DNA of 64,000 bases from Gammaproteobacteria bacterium (lineage in GTDB: Bacteria > Pseudomonadota > Gammaproteobacteria > Francisellales > CACEW01): assembly GCA_030652335.1 (NCBI GenBank), contig JAUSAW010000007.1, positions 1 through 64,000 on the forward strand, read 5' to 3'. Below the pieces are notes generated by a model. That model did not search any database. It was not told the origin of the DNA and was given only the letters and a program-made list of their open reading frames with translations. The translations under genes and the position numbers were made by a program. This document shows positions 55,359 to 64,000 of this stretch, one piece after another; the first letter of the stretch is position 1; the number at the start of each line of letters is the position of its first letter.

Positions 55359-55424
55359 ATGCTTAATTTAGGTTGATAGATTCTATTTATATGCTTAACT
55401 TACATTAAGCAATGGAGAGACACA

Positions 55425-55952
55425 ATGGACAATGAAGCTATTTTAAGTACCCTAACTGAAATTTGCGAAACGATCAGCACTAGAGGCGTTTATGCTAATT
55501 ATGCTTGGTGTAGTGAACAACTCTCTGAAATTCTCCAGATTTCCGATCCCGCTGAAATTAATGACATTATGCTAAATATTAGTCGTTTGAGCTTTTTAAA
55601 AACCACCCGTTCCGTCTATCAATGGTCGACGCTGAAATACGCCAGTTTATTTGGTTTCAAGGAGCGATCTGAGCTTCATGGTAAATTGGATATGGAATTG
55701 GCTTGGGGTGAAGAAGTTACTCTGGCTTTCCAAGCGGCCGATGAGCAAGTTATCAACAACAATACGCTAAGCATAGTCGAATGCCGTGCGACATTGCCTG
55801 ATACTACCGAACGATTTTTTAAGTCAAAATTATATCCCGTTTATAATCCAAATAGACAAGTTGTTGGTATTTTAGGGGTGGTGAGAGAATTATTATCATC
55901 TGATATGCAAACCAGCCGAATCGTTAGTGATGCAATAGAGGCGGCGTCCTAA
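55425..55952 (+). CDS. PAS-domain-like small protein
   Basis: 175 aa, with GGAGAG before ATG 55425. The sequence SRGVYANYAWCSEQLSEILQ-like ISTRGVYANYAWCSEQLSEI, then LKTTRSVYQWSTLKYASLFG and FKSKLYPVYNPNRQVVGILG with VVREL, follows the PAS pattern (ligand pocket strands, then a conserved GILG strand). No output domain is attached, so it is probably a stand-alone sensor that acts on a partner. Monocistronic, with direct repeats in its upstream region. Confidence 0.65.
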   Translation: MDNEAILSTLTEICETISTRGVYANYAWCSEQLSEILQISDPAEINDIMLNISRLSFLKTTRSVYQWSTLKYASLFGFKERSELHGKLDMELAWGEEVTLAFQAADEQVINNNTLSIVECRATLPDTTERFFKSKLYPVYNPNRQVVGILGVVRELLSSDMQTSRIVSDAIEAAS

Positions 55953-56084
55953 AACTGCTGAAGGCACTTATCAGGATCCAGTTCTGGCCTTGCATTAAGG
56001 GGAGATCATCGCGCAATGAAGTTCTCACAACGCCCTAATTTATAGATACAATTTTGAGCGAGAGCTGCTGTTGTTTGTTATAAT

Positions 56085-56648
56085 TTAAAGTTGATCATTT
56101 GGGGTGGTATCATTATCCGATGTCATATTATCATCGGCTAACGGTAAATTATTTCTAAATAAAGCCTTTGATTTGTGCAGCTGTTGTTGACCGTATTGCT
56201 TAGCCCATTCAGAAAATAATTTTCTTTGATCGCTATTATTAGCTTCGATGCTGAGTTTTAACTCGGTTGCGGCTTGCCACATTTGCTTTTCAGCATGTTT
56301 ATCGTAAGCATTAATCTTAAAGCGTTTTTGATCATCAAGATATAAAAAGGCTTCGGCAATTTTTGCCATCATAGCAGCGGCACCTGGTAGCAGAGTCGAA
56401 ATATTGGCCATTACAATCATGGTTTTTTGAAGGCCGAGTATCACTTCAACGGGAGGATAATCGGCAATTTGAATCATTAAGCCTTCATGGGTTTTAGAAA
56501 TATGCAGGTCACCATACTTTACCAGCTCAGTTATTTTGCAAAGCGCACTGCTCTCAAAGTAAAAAGCGGCATTATTGCTGCCGGTCTTTTTCCCATCTTG
56601 GCTCATGCTAAACATTAAATTTTGCTGTTTAACAGGTTTATTGGGCAT
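56085..56648 (-). CDS. Uncharacterised soluble protein
   Basis: 187 aa, starting at ATG 56648; a weak AAAAGTGATG site precedes it. I do not recognise it. The N-terminal 100 residues have alternating strand patterns (NNAAFYFESSALCKITELVK, DLHISKTHEGLMIQIADYPP) and a hydrophobic segment around residues 65 to 95 (KTMIVMANISTLLPGAAAMM). The C-terminal part is polar and acidic (ADDNMTSDNDTTPNDQL). No signal peptide. It lies divergent to truA. Confidence 0.55.
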   Translation of the reverse strand: MPNKPVKQQNLMFSMSQDGKKTGSNNAAFYFESSALCKITELVKYGDLHISKTHEGLMIQIADYPPVEVILGLQKTMIVMANISTLLPGAAAMMAKIAEAFLYLDDQKRFKINAYDKHAEKQMWQAATELKLSIEANNSDQRKLFSEWAKQYGQQQLHKSKALFRNNLPLADDNMTSDNDTTPNDQL

Positions 56649-56785
56649 GATTTCATCACTTTTTGGTCAAATTTTGCCTAAGTATACTAGGTTTTGTCCT
56701 TAAAAGAACTATCAAAATAGGCAATTTAAGTTGCGGCAAGCACGTTAGAATATTATGATTCAGCGCAGTTTATGAGGAAATTAAT

Positions 56786-57574
56786 GTGCGTATCGCTTTA
56801 GGTCTCGAATATCTTGGTAGCCAGTATTTTGGCTGGCAAAAGCAAATTGGTCATCCTACAATCCAAGAAACGCTTGAGAAGGCCTTATCCCAGGTTGCCG
56901 ATCATCCTGTTACCATTTTTTCCGCGGGAAGGACCGATACAGGCGTTCATGCTTCGGCTCAGGTTGTCCATTTTGATACTACAGCTCAAAGACGCGACTT
57001 AGCCTGGACTTTTGGAGTTAATTCCTTAATGCCAGACTCTATTCGCGTGCAGTGGATAAAGGCCGTTCCTGATAGTTTTCATGCGCGATTTTCAGCGATG
57101 AGTCGTAGTTATCGCTATATTATCCATAATAGCCGGGTGAAGTCGGCCATCTTATCTCAGCAGATGACCTGGCATCCTATTCCACTCGACGTTACCGCAA
57201 TGCAAGAAGCCGCCCAGTATTTAATCGGCCGGCATGATTTTACCTCTTATCGAAGCAGTGATTGTCAGGCGCATTCTCCGGTTAGAAATTTAATGATTTG
57301 TAATGTTATCCGAAAGGGCGACCTCGTTATTATCGAAGTAAAGGCCAATGGATTTTTGCATCATATGGTGAGGAACCTCGCCGGTGTATTGGTTAAAATT
57401 GGCGAGGCTAAAATGCCGCCAGAATGGGCCAGAGAGGTATTGCTGGCTCGCGATCGCCGGGCCGCTGCAAAAATGTTAGGCCCGGATGGCCTTTATTTAA
57501 CAGAAATAGGCTATCCTCAAGAATACCAATTGCCGCTTGGATTGCCAGGGCCGGTATTTTTGCATATAGTATGA
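56786..57574 (+). CDS. truA: tRNA pseudouridine(38-40) synthase
   Basis: 262 aa (E. coli 270). GTG start at 56786 with TGAGGAA upstream. The catalytic Asp51 is in SAGRTDTGVHASAQVVHF, with family segments YLGSQYFGWQKQ, DSFHARFSAMSRSYRYIIHN and GFLHHMVRNLAGVLVKIGEA. It modifies U38 to U40 in the anticodon stem-loop of many tRNAs. First gene of truA-accD-folC-SPOR-cvpA, with a gap of 26 bp to accD. Confidence 0.97.
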   Translation: MRIALGLEYLGSQYFGWQKQIGHPTIQETLEKALSQVADHPVTIFSAGRTDTGVHASAQVVHFDTTAQRRDLAWTFGVNSLMPDSIRVQWIKAVPDSFHARFSAMSRSYRYIIHNSRVKSAILSQQMTWHPIPLDVTAMQEAAQYLIGRHDFTSYRSSDCQAHSPVRNLMICNVIRKGDLVIIEVKANGFLHHMVRNLAGVLVKIGEAKMPPEWAREVLLARDRRAAAKMLGPDGLYLTEIGYPQEYQLPLGLPGPVFLHIV

Positions 57575-57600
57575 CGCTAAAGATTCGAGGATAGGAAAAT

Positions 57601-58476
57601 ATGAGTTGGTTTGGAAAGGGTTTATCTGAAAAGATTCGTACCGATGCTTCTCCTAAAGTTAAGAAGGGCGTGCCAGAAGGGGTGTGGGAAAAATGCCCGT
57701 CTTGCGTAGCGGTACTTTATCGTCCTGAATTAGAACAGAATTTGTATGTTTGTCCGCAATGTTCGCATCATTTGCGAATTAAAGCGCGCCAACGCATCGC
57801 TTTTTTCTTAGATGATACCTTGCAAGAAGAGATTGGTAGCGAAGTAAAGCCTATCGATATGCTTAAATTTGTCGACACTAAGCCGTATAAAGAAAGATTA
57901 GCCGCGGCACAAAGTAAAACCAAAGAAGACGATGCCTTAATCGCTGTATATGGCCATTTGAAAGGCATTCCCTTGGTTATGGTGGCCTTTGAATTTGAAT
58001 TTTTAGGCGGCTCGATGGGCTCGGTAGTGGGCGAGCGATTTATTCGAGCCATCAATCGTTGTCTGGCTGAAAATCTGCCTTTGGTATGTTTTTCGGCTAG
58101 CGGTGGTGCGCGCATGCAAGAATCCTTATTTTCCTTGATGCAAATGGCAAAAATTAGTGCGGGCTTAGCGAAATTACGTGCCGCTAATCTGCCCTATATC
58201 GTCGTATTAACCGACCCGACTACGGGCGGAGTCTCAGCCAGTCTTGCTATGTTAGGCGATATTCATATTGCTGAGCCTAAGGCTTTAATTTGTTTTGCGG
58301 GACCTAGAGTTATTGAGCAGACCGTACGTGAAAAACTGCCAGAAGGTTTTCAGCGCAGCGAGTTTTTGCAAGACAAGGGCATGGTTGATTTGATTTCAGA
58401 TCGTCGGCAGTTGCGCGATAAAGTAGCGTCAATATTGGCGAAATTATTGCATCGTGCGAAACCGTTCAGCTGTTAA
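57601..58476 (+). CDS. accD: Acetyl-CoA carboxylase carboxyltransferase subunit beta
   Basis: 291 aa (E. coli 304). The N-terminal C4 zinc ribbon is CPSC (32-35) and CPQC (51-54). The carboxyltransferase fold includes [23 protein letters not shown] [40 protein letters not shown] and [18 protein letters not shown]. It transfers carboxyl groups to acetyl-CoA with AccA. GATAGGAA precedes the ATG. The stop overlaps the folC start as TAATG. Confidence 0.97.
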   Translation: MSWFGKGLSEKIRTDASPKVKKGVPEGVWEKCPSCVAVLYRPELEQNLYVCPQCSHHLRIKARQRIAFFLDDTLQEEIGSEVKPIDMLKFVDTKPYKERLAAAQSKTKEDDALIAVYGHLKGIPLVMVAFEFEFLGGSMGSVVGERFIRAINRCLAENLPLVCFSASGGARMQESLFSLMQMAKISAGLAKLRAANLPYIVVLTDPTTGGVSASLAMLGDIHIAEPKALICFAGPRVIEQTVREKLPEGFQRSEFLQDKGMVDLISDRRQLRDKVASILAKLLHRAKPFSC

Positions 58477-59714
58477 TGAAGTCCTTAGCTGAATGGTTAC
58501 GCTATCTTGGTCGGTTGCATCCCTCTGAAATCGACTTAGGCTTAGATCGGGTGAGAGCCGTGGCTAACCGTCTTGGGCTGCTACCGGTTCCCTATAAAGT
58601 TATTACCGTAGGCGGCACTAACGGTAAGGGCACGACTTGCCACTTGCTTGAGGGTATGTATCGACATGCCGGCTACAAAACGGGCCTGGGCACCTCACCT
58701 CATCTTCTCGAATTCAATGAACGCATCGTTATTAATGGCGTTATCATCGATGATCAAAGCATCGTAAAGGCATTTGCTAGGATAGAGGCAGGCAGGGCCG
58801 AAATTAGTTTAACGTATTTTGAATTTAGCTTATTGGCTACGTTGATTATTTTTAAAGAGGCTCGAATCGATATCGCCATTTTGGAAGTAGGCTTAGGTGG
58901 GCGTTTAGATGCAGTCAATATCATCGATGCCGATGTCGCCGCGATTACCACCATCGATTTTGATCATATGAATTATTTAGGCAATACTCGAGAGCTGATT
59001 GGCTTTGAAAAGGCCGGGATTTTTCGAGCGGGTAAATCAGCCGTTTGTGGCGATGCTAGGGTGCCGCTTTCGATACAAAACCACGCTGAATCGATTAAGG
59101 CGCCGCTATTATGTCAGTCTCGTGACTTTCATTTTCATAAAAAGAATTGCACTTGGGATTGGGAGAGTGACATGCAGTCACTGAAGGGTCTGCCTATGCC
59201 AGCCATTCCTTTGCAAAATGCCGCTACCGCATTAATGATAGTAGAATGCATGAATGCCTATATGCCGGTGAAACGAGAGGCTATCGATTATGCTCTAGAA
59301 AATGTTCGAGTTACTGGTCGGTTTCAGGTTTTTAAACGAGACTGTTTGATTATTGTCGATGTAGCGCATAACCCAGAGTCGGCTCGATTGCTGGCTGAAA
59401 ATTTGCAAGCGATGTCTTGCCAGGGTAAGACGCTTGCCGTATTTTCTGCGCTAGGCGATAAAGATATTAGTGGCATAGTCGATCCGCTTAAAAGCAATAT
59501 CGACACCTGGTATTACGCTACATTAGATACCGATCGGGCGGCAACAAAAGATCAATTAACAGCATGCTTACATCCTTATAAGCATCAAAATTATGCTACC
59601 ATAGATTTAGCGTTTAAAGCCGCACTTAAAGCGGCGACGGCTGAAGATCGAATCGTGGTATTTGGCTCATTTTATGTGGTGGCAGTCGTTTTGCCGCAGT
59701 TAACACAGGAATAA
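58476..59714 (+). CDS. folC: Folylpolyglutamate synthase / dihydrofolate synthase
   Basis: 412 aa (E. coli 422). The P-loop is VGGTNGKGTTCHLLEG (47-53), with Mur-ligase landmarks LEVGLGGRLDAVNIID, TTIDFDHMNYLG and DVAHNPESARLLAENLQ. It adds glutamate to dihydropteroate and to folates using ATP. Its ATG overlaps the accD stop, so translation is coupled. Its stop is 2 bp before the SPOR protein gene. Confidence 0.96.
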   Translation: MKSLAEWLRYLGRLHPSEIDLGLDRVRAVANRLGLLPVPYKVITVGGTNGKGTTCHLLEGMYRHAGYKTGLGTSPHLLEFNERIVINGVIIDDQSIVKAFARIEAGRAEISLTYFEFSLLATLIIFKEARIDIAILEVGLGGRLDAVNIIDADVAAITTIDFDHMNYLGNTRELIGFEKAGIFRAGKSAVCGDARVPLSIQNHAESIKAPLLCQSRDFHFHKKNCTWDWESDMQSLKGLPMPAIPLQNAATALMIVECMNAYMPVKREAIDYALENVRVTGRFQVFKRDCLIIVDVAHNPESARLLAENLQAMSCQGKTLAVFSALGDKDISGIVDPLKSNIDTWYYATLDTDRAATKDQLTACLHPYKHQNYATIDLAFKAALKAATAEDRIVVFGSFYVVAVVLPQLTQE

Positions 59715-59716
59715 AT

Positions 59717-60103
59717 ATGAAGAAGTCTGGTGTTTTAATAGCAGCGCTTATGCTTAATATCAATGCTTATGCTGATTTTATACCTCAAGAAGCGCCTATA
59801 CCAAGCAATCCTGGTATTGTTCAACAAACTAATACCGATCCGAATGCATCGACAAACAATACTGATTTATCCTCGGCTGAAGCCTGGCTTATTAGTATTC
59901 CATCGACGAGCACCACGGCTTCACAGCAAGTGCATATTTTGCGTAAGGGTGGTTTGCCGGCTTATAGTCAGACCCAGGGCAATCAAACGCTGGTCTTAGT
60001 GGGGCCGGAGCTTAATAAGACCAATTTGCTGCAAGAACAAAAGATTGTGCTAGAGTTGTTAGATACGGCAGGAACAATCGTTCCCTATCAAGTAATGAGT
60101 TAG
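59717..60103 (+). CDS. Small exported SPOR-domain-like protein in the dedD position
   Basis: 128 aa. A signal peptide opens the protein (MKKSGVLIAALMLNINAYA). A short Ser/Thr/Asn-rich linker follows, then AWLISIPSTSTTASQQVHIL, KGGLPAYSQTQGNQTLVLVG and PELNKTNLLQEQKIVLELLD, which fit a degenerate SPOR domain, a fold that binds peptidoglycan stripped of its stem peptides at the division site. In E. coli dedD lies between folC and cvpA, so context supports the call. Unlike DedD it has a cleavable signal and no long linker, so it may be periplasmic and free. Confidence 0.65.
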   Translation: MKKSGVLIAALMLNINAYADFIPQEAPIPSNPGIVQQTNTDPNASTNNTDLSSAEAWLISIPSTSTTASQQVHILRKGGLPAYSQTQGNQTLVLVGPELNKTNLLQEQKIVLELLDTAGTIVPYQVMS

Positions 60104-60113
60104 GAGAGAACAT

Positions 60114-60701
60114 ATGTCAGGAATAGATATTAACTGGATTGATTTAGCGATTGTATTGATATTCGCCGTATCCATTATTGTAGGGTTTATAAAAGGCTTT
60201 TTTCGAAGCGTAGTGTCTATAATCGTGTGGATAGCCGCTATCGCCATTGCGGTGCACTTTGGCCCTATATTCTCAGATAAATTTGCTAAGGTTACCTCGG
60301 ATACTCAAACTCAATTAATGCTGTCTTATGCCTTATTATTTATGGCCGTTTTGATCGTCGGTCTACTTATTAAAATAATACTCGAGGCGATTATTAACTT
60401 TGCTGGGCTGTCCACTACCGATCGCATTTTTGGTGGATTGTTCGGTCTGTTTCGTGGGGTTTTTATCGTAACCGTGCTGGCCTTCCTATTTAGTCTAACC
60501 TCGGTCGCTAGTGGTGTGGTCTGGCAGCAATCTAAGTTAGTGCCTATATTTAGCTCGATAGTAGTATGGGTTGAAGCTATGGCGCCAAAATCGGTTCAAT
60601 CAAAAGTGGCGGAACAAAAGCTTCCCCATCACGTTAATAAAGCGCTAGAATCGACCAAAGCTACAGTGAATAAAGCGGCAGGCTCTGATCAAAGCGATTA
60701 G
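60114..60701 (+). CDS. cvpA: CvpA-family membrane protein
   Basis: 195 aa (E. coli 162). Four hydrophobic segments lie in residues 1 to 140 (WIDLAIVLIFAVSIIVGFIK, FRSVVSIIVWIAAIAIAVHF and others), with the family pattern GFIKGFFRSVVSI. The polar tail is longer than usual (AEQKLPHHVNKALESTKATV). Inner-membrane protein needed for colicin V release and for envelope tolerance to bile salts in some species. It is the last gene of the folC cluster; purF, its usual neighbour, is absent here. It overlaps the convergent rhodanese gene by 4 bp. Confidence 0.9.
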   Translation: MSGIDINWIDLAIVLIFAVSIIVGFIKGFFRSVVSIIVWIAAIAIAVHFGPIFSDKFAKVTSDTQTQLMLSYALLFMAVLIVGLLIKIILEAIINFAGLSTTDRIFGGLFGLFRGVFIVTVLAFLFSLTSVASGVVWQQSKLVPIFSSIVVWVEAMAPKSVQSKVAEQKLPHHVNKALESTKATVNKAAGSDQSD

Positions 60702-61066
60702 GGCTTTTCAACAGGGTGGCCAGCAGCGATCCAGGCCTTATAACCGCCTTGCATAGAAAGCACATTGCTATAGCCCATCTTTTGCAGGTTATCGGCGGCT
60801 AATACCGAGCGATTACCACCCCCACAATATAATATAACGACATCGTCTTTTTGAGCTAGGTTATGGATATGAATCTCGACCATGCCTTTGCTTAGGTGTT
60901 TAGCTTTAGGTAATTTATTGGCTTGGAATTCGGCCGTTTCGCGGACATCGATTAAGCAAATCGGTGTATTAGCATCGAGTTTTTGTTTAAGGCTATCGAT
61001 GCTAATTTCTTTAACACGGGTCTTAGCATCTTCACAAAGGGTTATAAATTCAGGGCTGTGGTTCAT
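60698..61066 (-). CDS. Single-domain rhodanese-like protein
   Basis: 122 aa, with AAGGA before ATG 61066. DANTPICLIDVRETAEFQAN is the rhodanese motif (DVR-x-x-x-E), and the catalytic Cys81 is in VILYCGGGNRSVLAADNLQK. QGGYKAWIAAGHPVEKP closes the fold. Such proteins carry sulfane sulfur as a Cys persulfide. It lies 9 bp after lpxH on the same strand, so the two are probably cotranscribed; a link to lipid A synthesis is not implied. Confidence 0.9.
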   Translation of the reverse strand: MNHSPEFITLCEDAKTRVKEISIDSLKQKLDANTPICLIDVRETAEFQANKLPKAKHLSKGMVEIHIHNLAQKDDVVILYCGGGNRSVLAADNLQKMGYSNVLSMQGGYKAWIAAGHPVEKP

Positions 61067-61075
61067 GGTTTATCC

Positions 61076-61798
61076 TTAGGGAAATGAATGCATCATTATA
61101 CCTTGTTCGTTAATCTCGATATAGCTGCCAGTCTCATGCCAATCGCTCATTACAAAGCGGCGTTTATTTTCTGGGTAGTGATGAATATCCATTTTATGAG
61201 TATGCCCATGAATAATGTCTTTTATTCCATGAGTATTAAAGGCCTTTTCAACGGCAGGCAGTGTCACATCGGCAATAGCGGCTCGATATTGGCCAGGCTT
61301 GCGATGCGGATTGCTATCGTGGATTTTTTTAGCAAGAGCACGGCGTTTGGCTAAGGGTAGCAGTAAGAATAGGGCTTGGACCCATTTTAAATTAGCAACC
61401 CTACGATATCGCTGATAGCGTATATCATCGGTACAAAGTTGATCGCCATGGGTTAGCAATACGCGATGACCGTAAAAATCGACAACCGAAGGATCTTTTA
61501 GTAAGTTCGCTCCGGCTAAGGCGGCAAACTTTTTACCCAATATAAAATCTCGATTGCCGTGCATGATAAAGACTTTTACCCCGGATCGGTTTAATGCAGC
61601 AAGCGCATGAATTATCGATAAATGATAGTCGGATAAGTCATCGTCACCGATCCAAAATTCAAAGAAGTCACCTAATATATACAGCGTATCAGCAGTTTGG
61701 GCCTTTTCTTCCAGAAATTTAAAAAAAAGTGTAGTGGTTTCAGGATGCCCTTCGCTAAGATGAAGGTCGGAAATAAGAACGGAATGAGGGTGGTTCAT
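61076..61798 (-). CDS. lpxH: UDP-2,3-diacylglucosamine diphosphatase
   Basis: 240 aa from ATG 61798 (E. coli 240); a TTG two codons earlier is in frame. The metallophosphatase motifs are all present: VLISDLHLSEGH, LGDFFEFWIGDDD, IMHGNRDFILGKKF, LLTHGDQLC and DIIHGHTHKMDIHH. It hydrolyses UDP-2,3-diacylglucosamine to lipid X and UMP with Mn2+ in lipid A synthesis at the inner membrane. It shows that the organism makes classical lipid A. Confidence 0.95.
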   Translation of the reverse strand: MNHPHSVLISDLHLSEGHPETTTLFFKFLEEKAQTADTLYILGDFFEFWIGDDDLSDYHLSIIHALAALNRSGVKVFIMHGNRDFILGKKFAALAGANLLKDPSVVDFYGHRVLLTHGDQLCTDDIRYQRYRRVANLKWVQALFLLLPLAKRRALAKKIHDSNPHRKPGQYRAAIADVTLPAVEKAFNTHGIKDIIHGHTHKMDIHHYPENKRRFVMSDWHETGSYIEINEQGIMMHSFP

Positions 61799-61870
61799 AT
61801 GCAATTTACTTTGTTCCAGGACAGATTTTCTATATTATACGAGATTGATGAAATAAATAAGGCTTAAATA

Positions 61871-63271
61871 ATGAAATCTAGATTTGCTCCAAGCCCAACC
61901 GGTTTAATGACTATCGGAAATGCCCGAACGGCTTTGTTTAGCGCCTTATTGGCCTGGCATAAAAAGGGTGTGTTTTTATTGCGTATCGAAGATACCGATT
62001 TAGCCCGCTCCGAAAAAACCCATCAAGCCTCCATCGAACAAGATTTGCGTTGGTTGGGTCTGCAATGGCAGGAAGGAGTGGATGTCGGGGGCTCCCATGG
62101 GCCTTATTGCCAGTCTGAGCGCTTTGGTTTATATGAGCAGTATTATCAGCAACTAGAAGCGGAGGGCAGCGCCTATCCATGCTTTTGCTCTTCACAACAG
62201 CTGGAGTTGGTGCGTAAGGTCCAATTAGGTCAGGGCCAGGCACCACGTTACCCAGGAACCTGCCGCAGCTTATCGATTGCAGAGCGCGAAGCCAAAATTG
62301 CTAAAGGTTTAACGCCGGCTATTCGATTTAAAGTGCCTAAAGGCAAGATGGTAGTATTTGACGATCTAGTCAAAGGTACTCAACGATTTGCAGCGGATGA
62401 TATCGGCGACTTTATTATTAAGAAATCCGATGGCTCAAGTTCCTTTATGTTTTGTAATGCTATCGACGATGCCTTAATGGAAGTCACCGATGTGATGCGT
62501 GGGGAAGATCATTTGACCAATACCCCAAGACAAATTTTAATATTAGAAGCCTTGAAATTAAGGGTGCCGGTATATGGGCATATTTCCTTAATTAACGGAT
62601 CGGATGGGCAAAAGCTATCCAAGCGCAATGGCAGCCGCAGCATAGTCGATTTGCGAGAAATGGGCTTCTTAGCGATTGCAGTCGATAATTATCTGGCAAG
62701 GCTTGGAGCGTATTATGAAAATAACGCGCTAATGAATATGGATGAGCTAGCCGCTCAGTTTAAAGTAGAAGGCTTAAGTAAATCCTCCGCGCGTTACGAC
62801 GAACAGCAACTGTGGCATTGGCAAAAATTAGCCTTGGCCCAATTGGATGAAGAAGCTATTTGGCAATGGATGGGCAGCGCAACTCAAGTCTTAGTACCTG
62901 CTGAACAAAAGAGCTTATTTATCCAAACCGTCCGCGATAATATCTTATTTCCTAAGGAAGCTATGGAATTTGCTCAAATGTTATTTGGTGATAGCTTCGA
63001 GATCGGCGTTGAATTAAAGGAAGTTGTGACGACCGCCGGCGAGGCTTTTTTTGCAGCTGCTGTTACGGCGGTAGAAGCTTCAGGTGCTGACTTTAAAGCC
63101 ATTAGCGATCATCTAACGGTTAGTTTAGGCGTAAAAGGCAAAAACCTATTTCAGCCATTACGCGTCGCATTAACAGGACAATTACATGGCCCGCAAATGG
63201 CAGGTTTAGTTACGTTAATTGCCAAAGAGCGTTGCATCGCACGATTTAGTGCCGCTAAAAATAATAAGTAG
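61871..63271 (+). CDS. gltX: Glutamate-tRNA ligase, HIGH motif variant
   Basis: 466 aa (E. coli 471). MKSRFAPSPTGLMTIGNART opens the Rossmann domain; the HIGH motif reads T14-I-G-N, with Thr in place of the first His. RIEDTDLARS, FVGRxxx-like EDHLTNTPRQILILEAL and the KMSKS variant GQKLSKRNGS (about residue 247) follow. The C-terminal anticodon domain is complete. It charges tRNA-Glu, or acts as the paralogue that charges other tRNAs where two gltX copies exist. It is followed 6 bp later by cysS. Confidence 0.92.
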   Translation: MKSRFAPSPTGLMTIGNARTALFSALLAWHKKGVFLLRIEDTDLARSEKTHQASIEQDLRWLGLQWQEGVDVGGSHGPYCQSERFGLYEQYYQQLEAEGSAYPCFCSSQQLELVRKVQLGQGQAPRYPGTCRSLSIAEREAKIAKGLTPAIRFKVPKGKMVVFDDLVKGTQRFAADDIGDFIIKKSDGSSSFMFCNAIDDALMEVTDVMRGEDHLTNTPRQILILEALKLRVPVYGHISLINGSDGQKLSKRNGSRSIVDLREMGFLAIAVDNYLARLGAYYENNALMNMDELAAQFKVEGLSKSSARYDEQQLWHWQKLALAQLDEEAIWQWMGSATQVLVPAEQKSLFIQTVRDNILFPKEAMEFAQMLFGDSFEIGVELKEVVTTAGEAFFAAAVTAVEASGADFKAISDHLTVSLGVKGKNLFQPLRVALTGQLHGPQMAGLVTLIAKERCIARFSAAKNNK

Positions 63272-63277
63272 GGATTT

Positions 63278-64000
63278 ATGTTAAAAATTTATAATTCGCT
63301 CACTAAGCAAAAAGAAGAATTTATTCCCATGCAGCCCAATAAGGTATCGCTATATGTCTGTGGCGTTACAGTATACGACCATTGTCATATCGGTCATGCT
63401 AGAACCTATTTAGCCTTTGATATCGTCGTACGCTATTTGCGCTCGCTTGGGTACGCTGTGACCTATGTGCGCAATATTACCGATATCGATGATAAAATCA
63501 TTAAGCGCGCCCATGAGAATAATGAATCGACCGATGTGTTAGTGTCTCGCTATACCGAATTAATGCATGCGGAATTTGCTAGCCTTGGAATTTTAGCGCC
63601 CGATATCGAGCCCAAAGCGACTCAATCCATCCCTGAAATCGTCGCTATGATAGCAACCTTAATCGAAAAAGGTCATGCCTACCCTTCAGCCAATGGCGAC
63701 GTGTATTATTCAGTTAACGGCTTTAATGGCTATGGTAAATTAAGCGGTCAAAATATCGAACAATTGCAGGTCGGCATCCGAGTCGATATTAATGAAGCTA
63801 AACGCGAACCTTTAGACTTTGTATTATGGAAAGCCGCCAAACCTGGTGAGCCTGCCTGGGATTCCCCCTGGGGCAAAGGCCGTCCTGGCTGGCATATCGA
63901 ATGTTCGGCCATGAGCAAACAATGCTTAGGGGCAGAATTTGATATTCACGGTGGCGGCTCCGATTTACGCTTTCCCCATCACGAAAATGAAATTGCTCAA
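63278..64000 (+). CDS. cysS: Cysteine-tRNA ligase, 5' part, cut by the window edge
   Basis: ATG 63278 follows GTAGGG and the frame is open for 241 codons to the end. [20 protein letters not shown] is the CysRS start. [17 protein letters not shown] has the HIGH motif, VCGVTVYD holds the first zinc Cys, and [20 protein letters not shown] and [18 protein letters not shown] hold further zinc and active-site residues. It charges tRNA-Cys. Cotranscribed with gltX. The KMSKS motif lies beyond the window. Confidence 0.96.
   Translation, partial: MLKIYNSLTKQKEEFIPMQPNKVSLYVCGVTVYDHCHIGHARTYLAFDIVVRYLRSLGYAVTYVRNITDIDDKIIKRAHENNESTDVLVSRYTELMHAEFASLGILAPDIEPKATQSIPEIVAMIATLIEKGHAYPSANGDVYYSVNGFNGYGKLSGQNIEQLQVGIRVDINEAKREPLDFVLWKAAKPGEPAWDSPWGKGRPGWHIECSAMSKQCLGAEFDIHGGGSDLRFPHHENEIAQ

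Noticed and set aside
61938..62246. Reverse-strand frame of 102 codons inside gltX
   Set aside because: Antisense shadow of a strongly conserved gene.

Overview
The window is a piece of a gammaproteobacterial chromosome of moderate to low GC. Core genes have gammaproteobacterial forms and order: purB, the mlaA lipoprotein, rpsF-rpsR-rplI followed by dnaB and alr, serS-fabI-lplA, truA-accD-folC-(SPOR protein)-cvpA, and lpxH, gltX and cysS. Several long orphan proteins with TPR-like or coiled-coil character and Ser/Thr/Ala/Glu-rich or charged tails lie between housekeeping genes. This is typical of host-associated Legionellales (Legionella, Coxiella, Rickettsiella or Berkiella relatives). The order is an inference from gene style; no rRNA is present to settle it. 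Layout: the left edge holds the start of an IS3-family transposase, then a large orphan protein ending in a toxin-like domain. A core block follows (mlaA, an amino-acid antiporter, an Arc-type repressor, purB, a DUF481 outer-membrane protein and tRNA-Ser(CGA)). From the tRNA to about 26 kb the DNA is accessory: a BrnT-type toxin-antitoxin pair, a broken SGNH esterase, an alpha/beta hydrolase, two related methyltransferases, an NTF2-like protein, a serine beta-lactamase-like hydrolase, an SDR plus prephenate-dehydratase-like pair, a PabC-like aminotransferase, a CMD protein, a broken MFS transporter, a nucleosidase, a GNAT-AKR pair, and an operon with an Imm11-like immunity protein, an SRPBCC protein, a FAH-family protein, an Lnt-like acyltransferase and a signal peptidase I. 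An exact 18-nt copy of the tRNA anticodon region at 16142-16159 suggests that at least 8 kb of this arrived by integration at the tRNA. From 28.6 to 44.6 kb there is an SbmA/YddA-like ABC transporter, dnaE, fdxA, glpD, an orphan, glpK, the ribosomal S6-S18-L9 operon, a small exported protein, dnaB and alr. From 44.6 kb to the end there is a DUF378 protein, another orphan, radA, an AAA ATPase unit inserted at the 3' end of radA, two more orphans, then serS-fabI-lplA, a PAS protein and biosynthetic genes up to a truncated cysS. How the genes may work together: glpK and glpD give glycerol to glycerol-3-phosphate to DHAP. fabI, accD, lplA, mlaA and lpxH support the envelope and fatty acids. rpsF-rpsR-rplI, dnaB, dnaE, radA, serS, gltX, cysS and truA are information genes. 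The accessory block between the tRNA and about 19 kb has the makeup of a small-molecule pathway (a prephenate/chorismate-type enzyme, SDR, PLP lyase/aminotransferase, methyltransferases, hydrolases, exporter) that is partly decayed. The most notable observations are the radA 3'-end duplication around an ATPase with a nuclease-like C-terminus and an operator-like promoter, the tRNA fragment, an aldo-keto reductase homologue lacking its whole catalytic tetrad, a prephenate-dehydratase-like protein without the TRF threonine, and the orphan effector-like proteins. All calls come from reading sequence; no database search was run.
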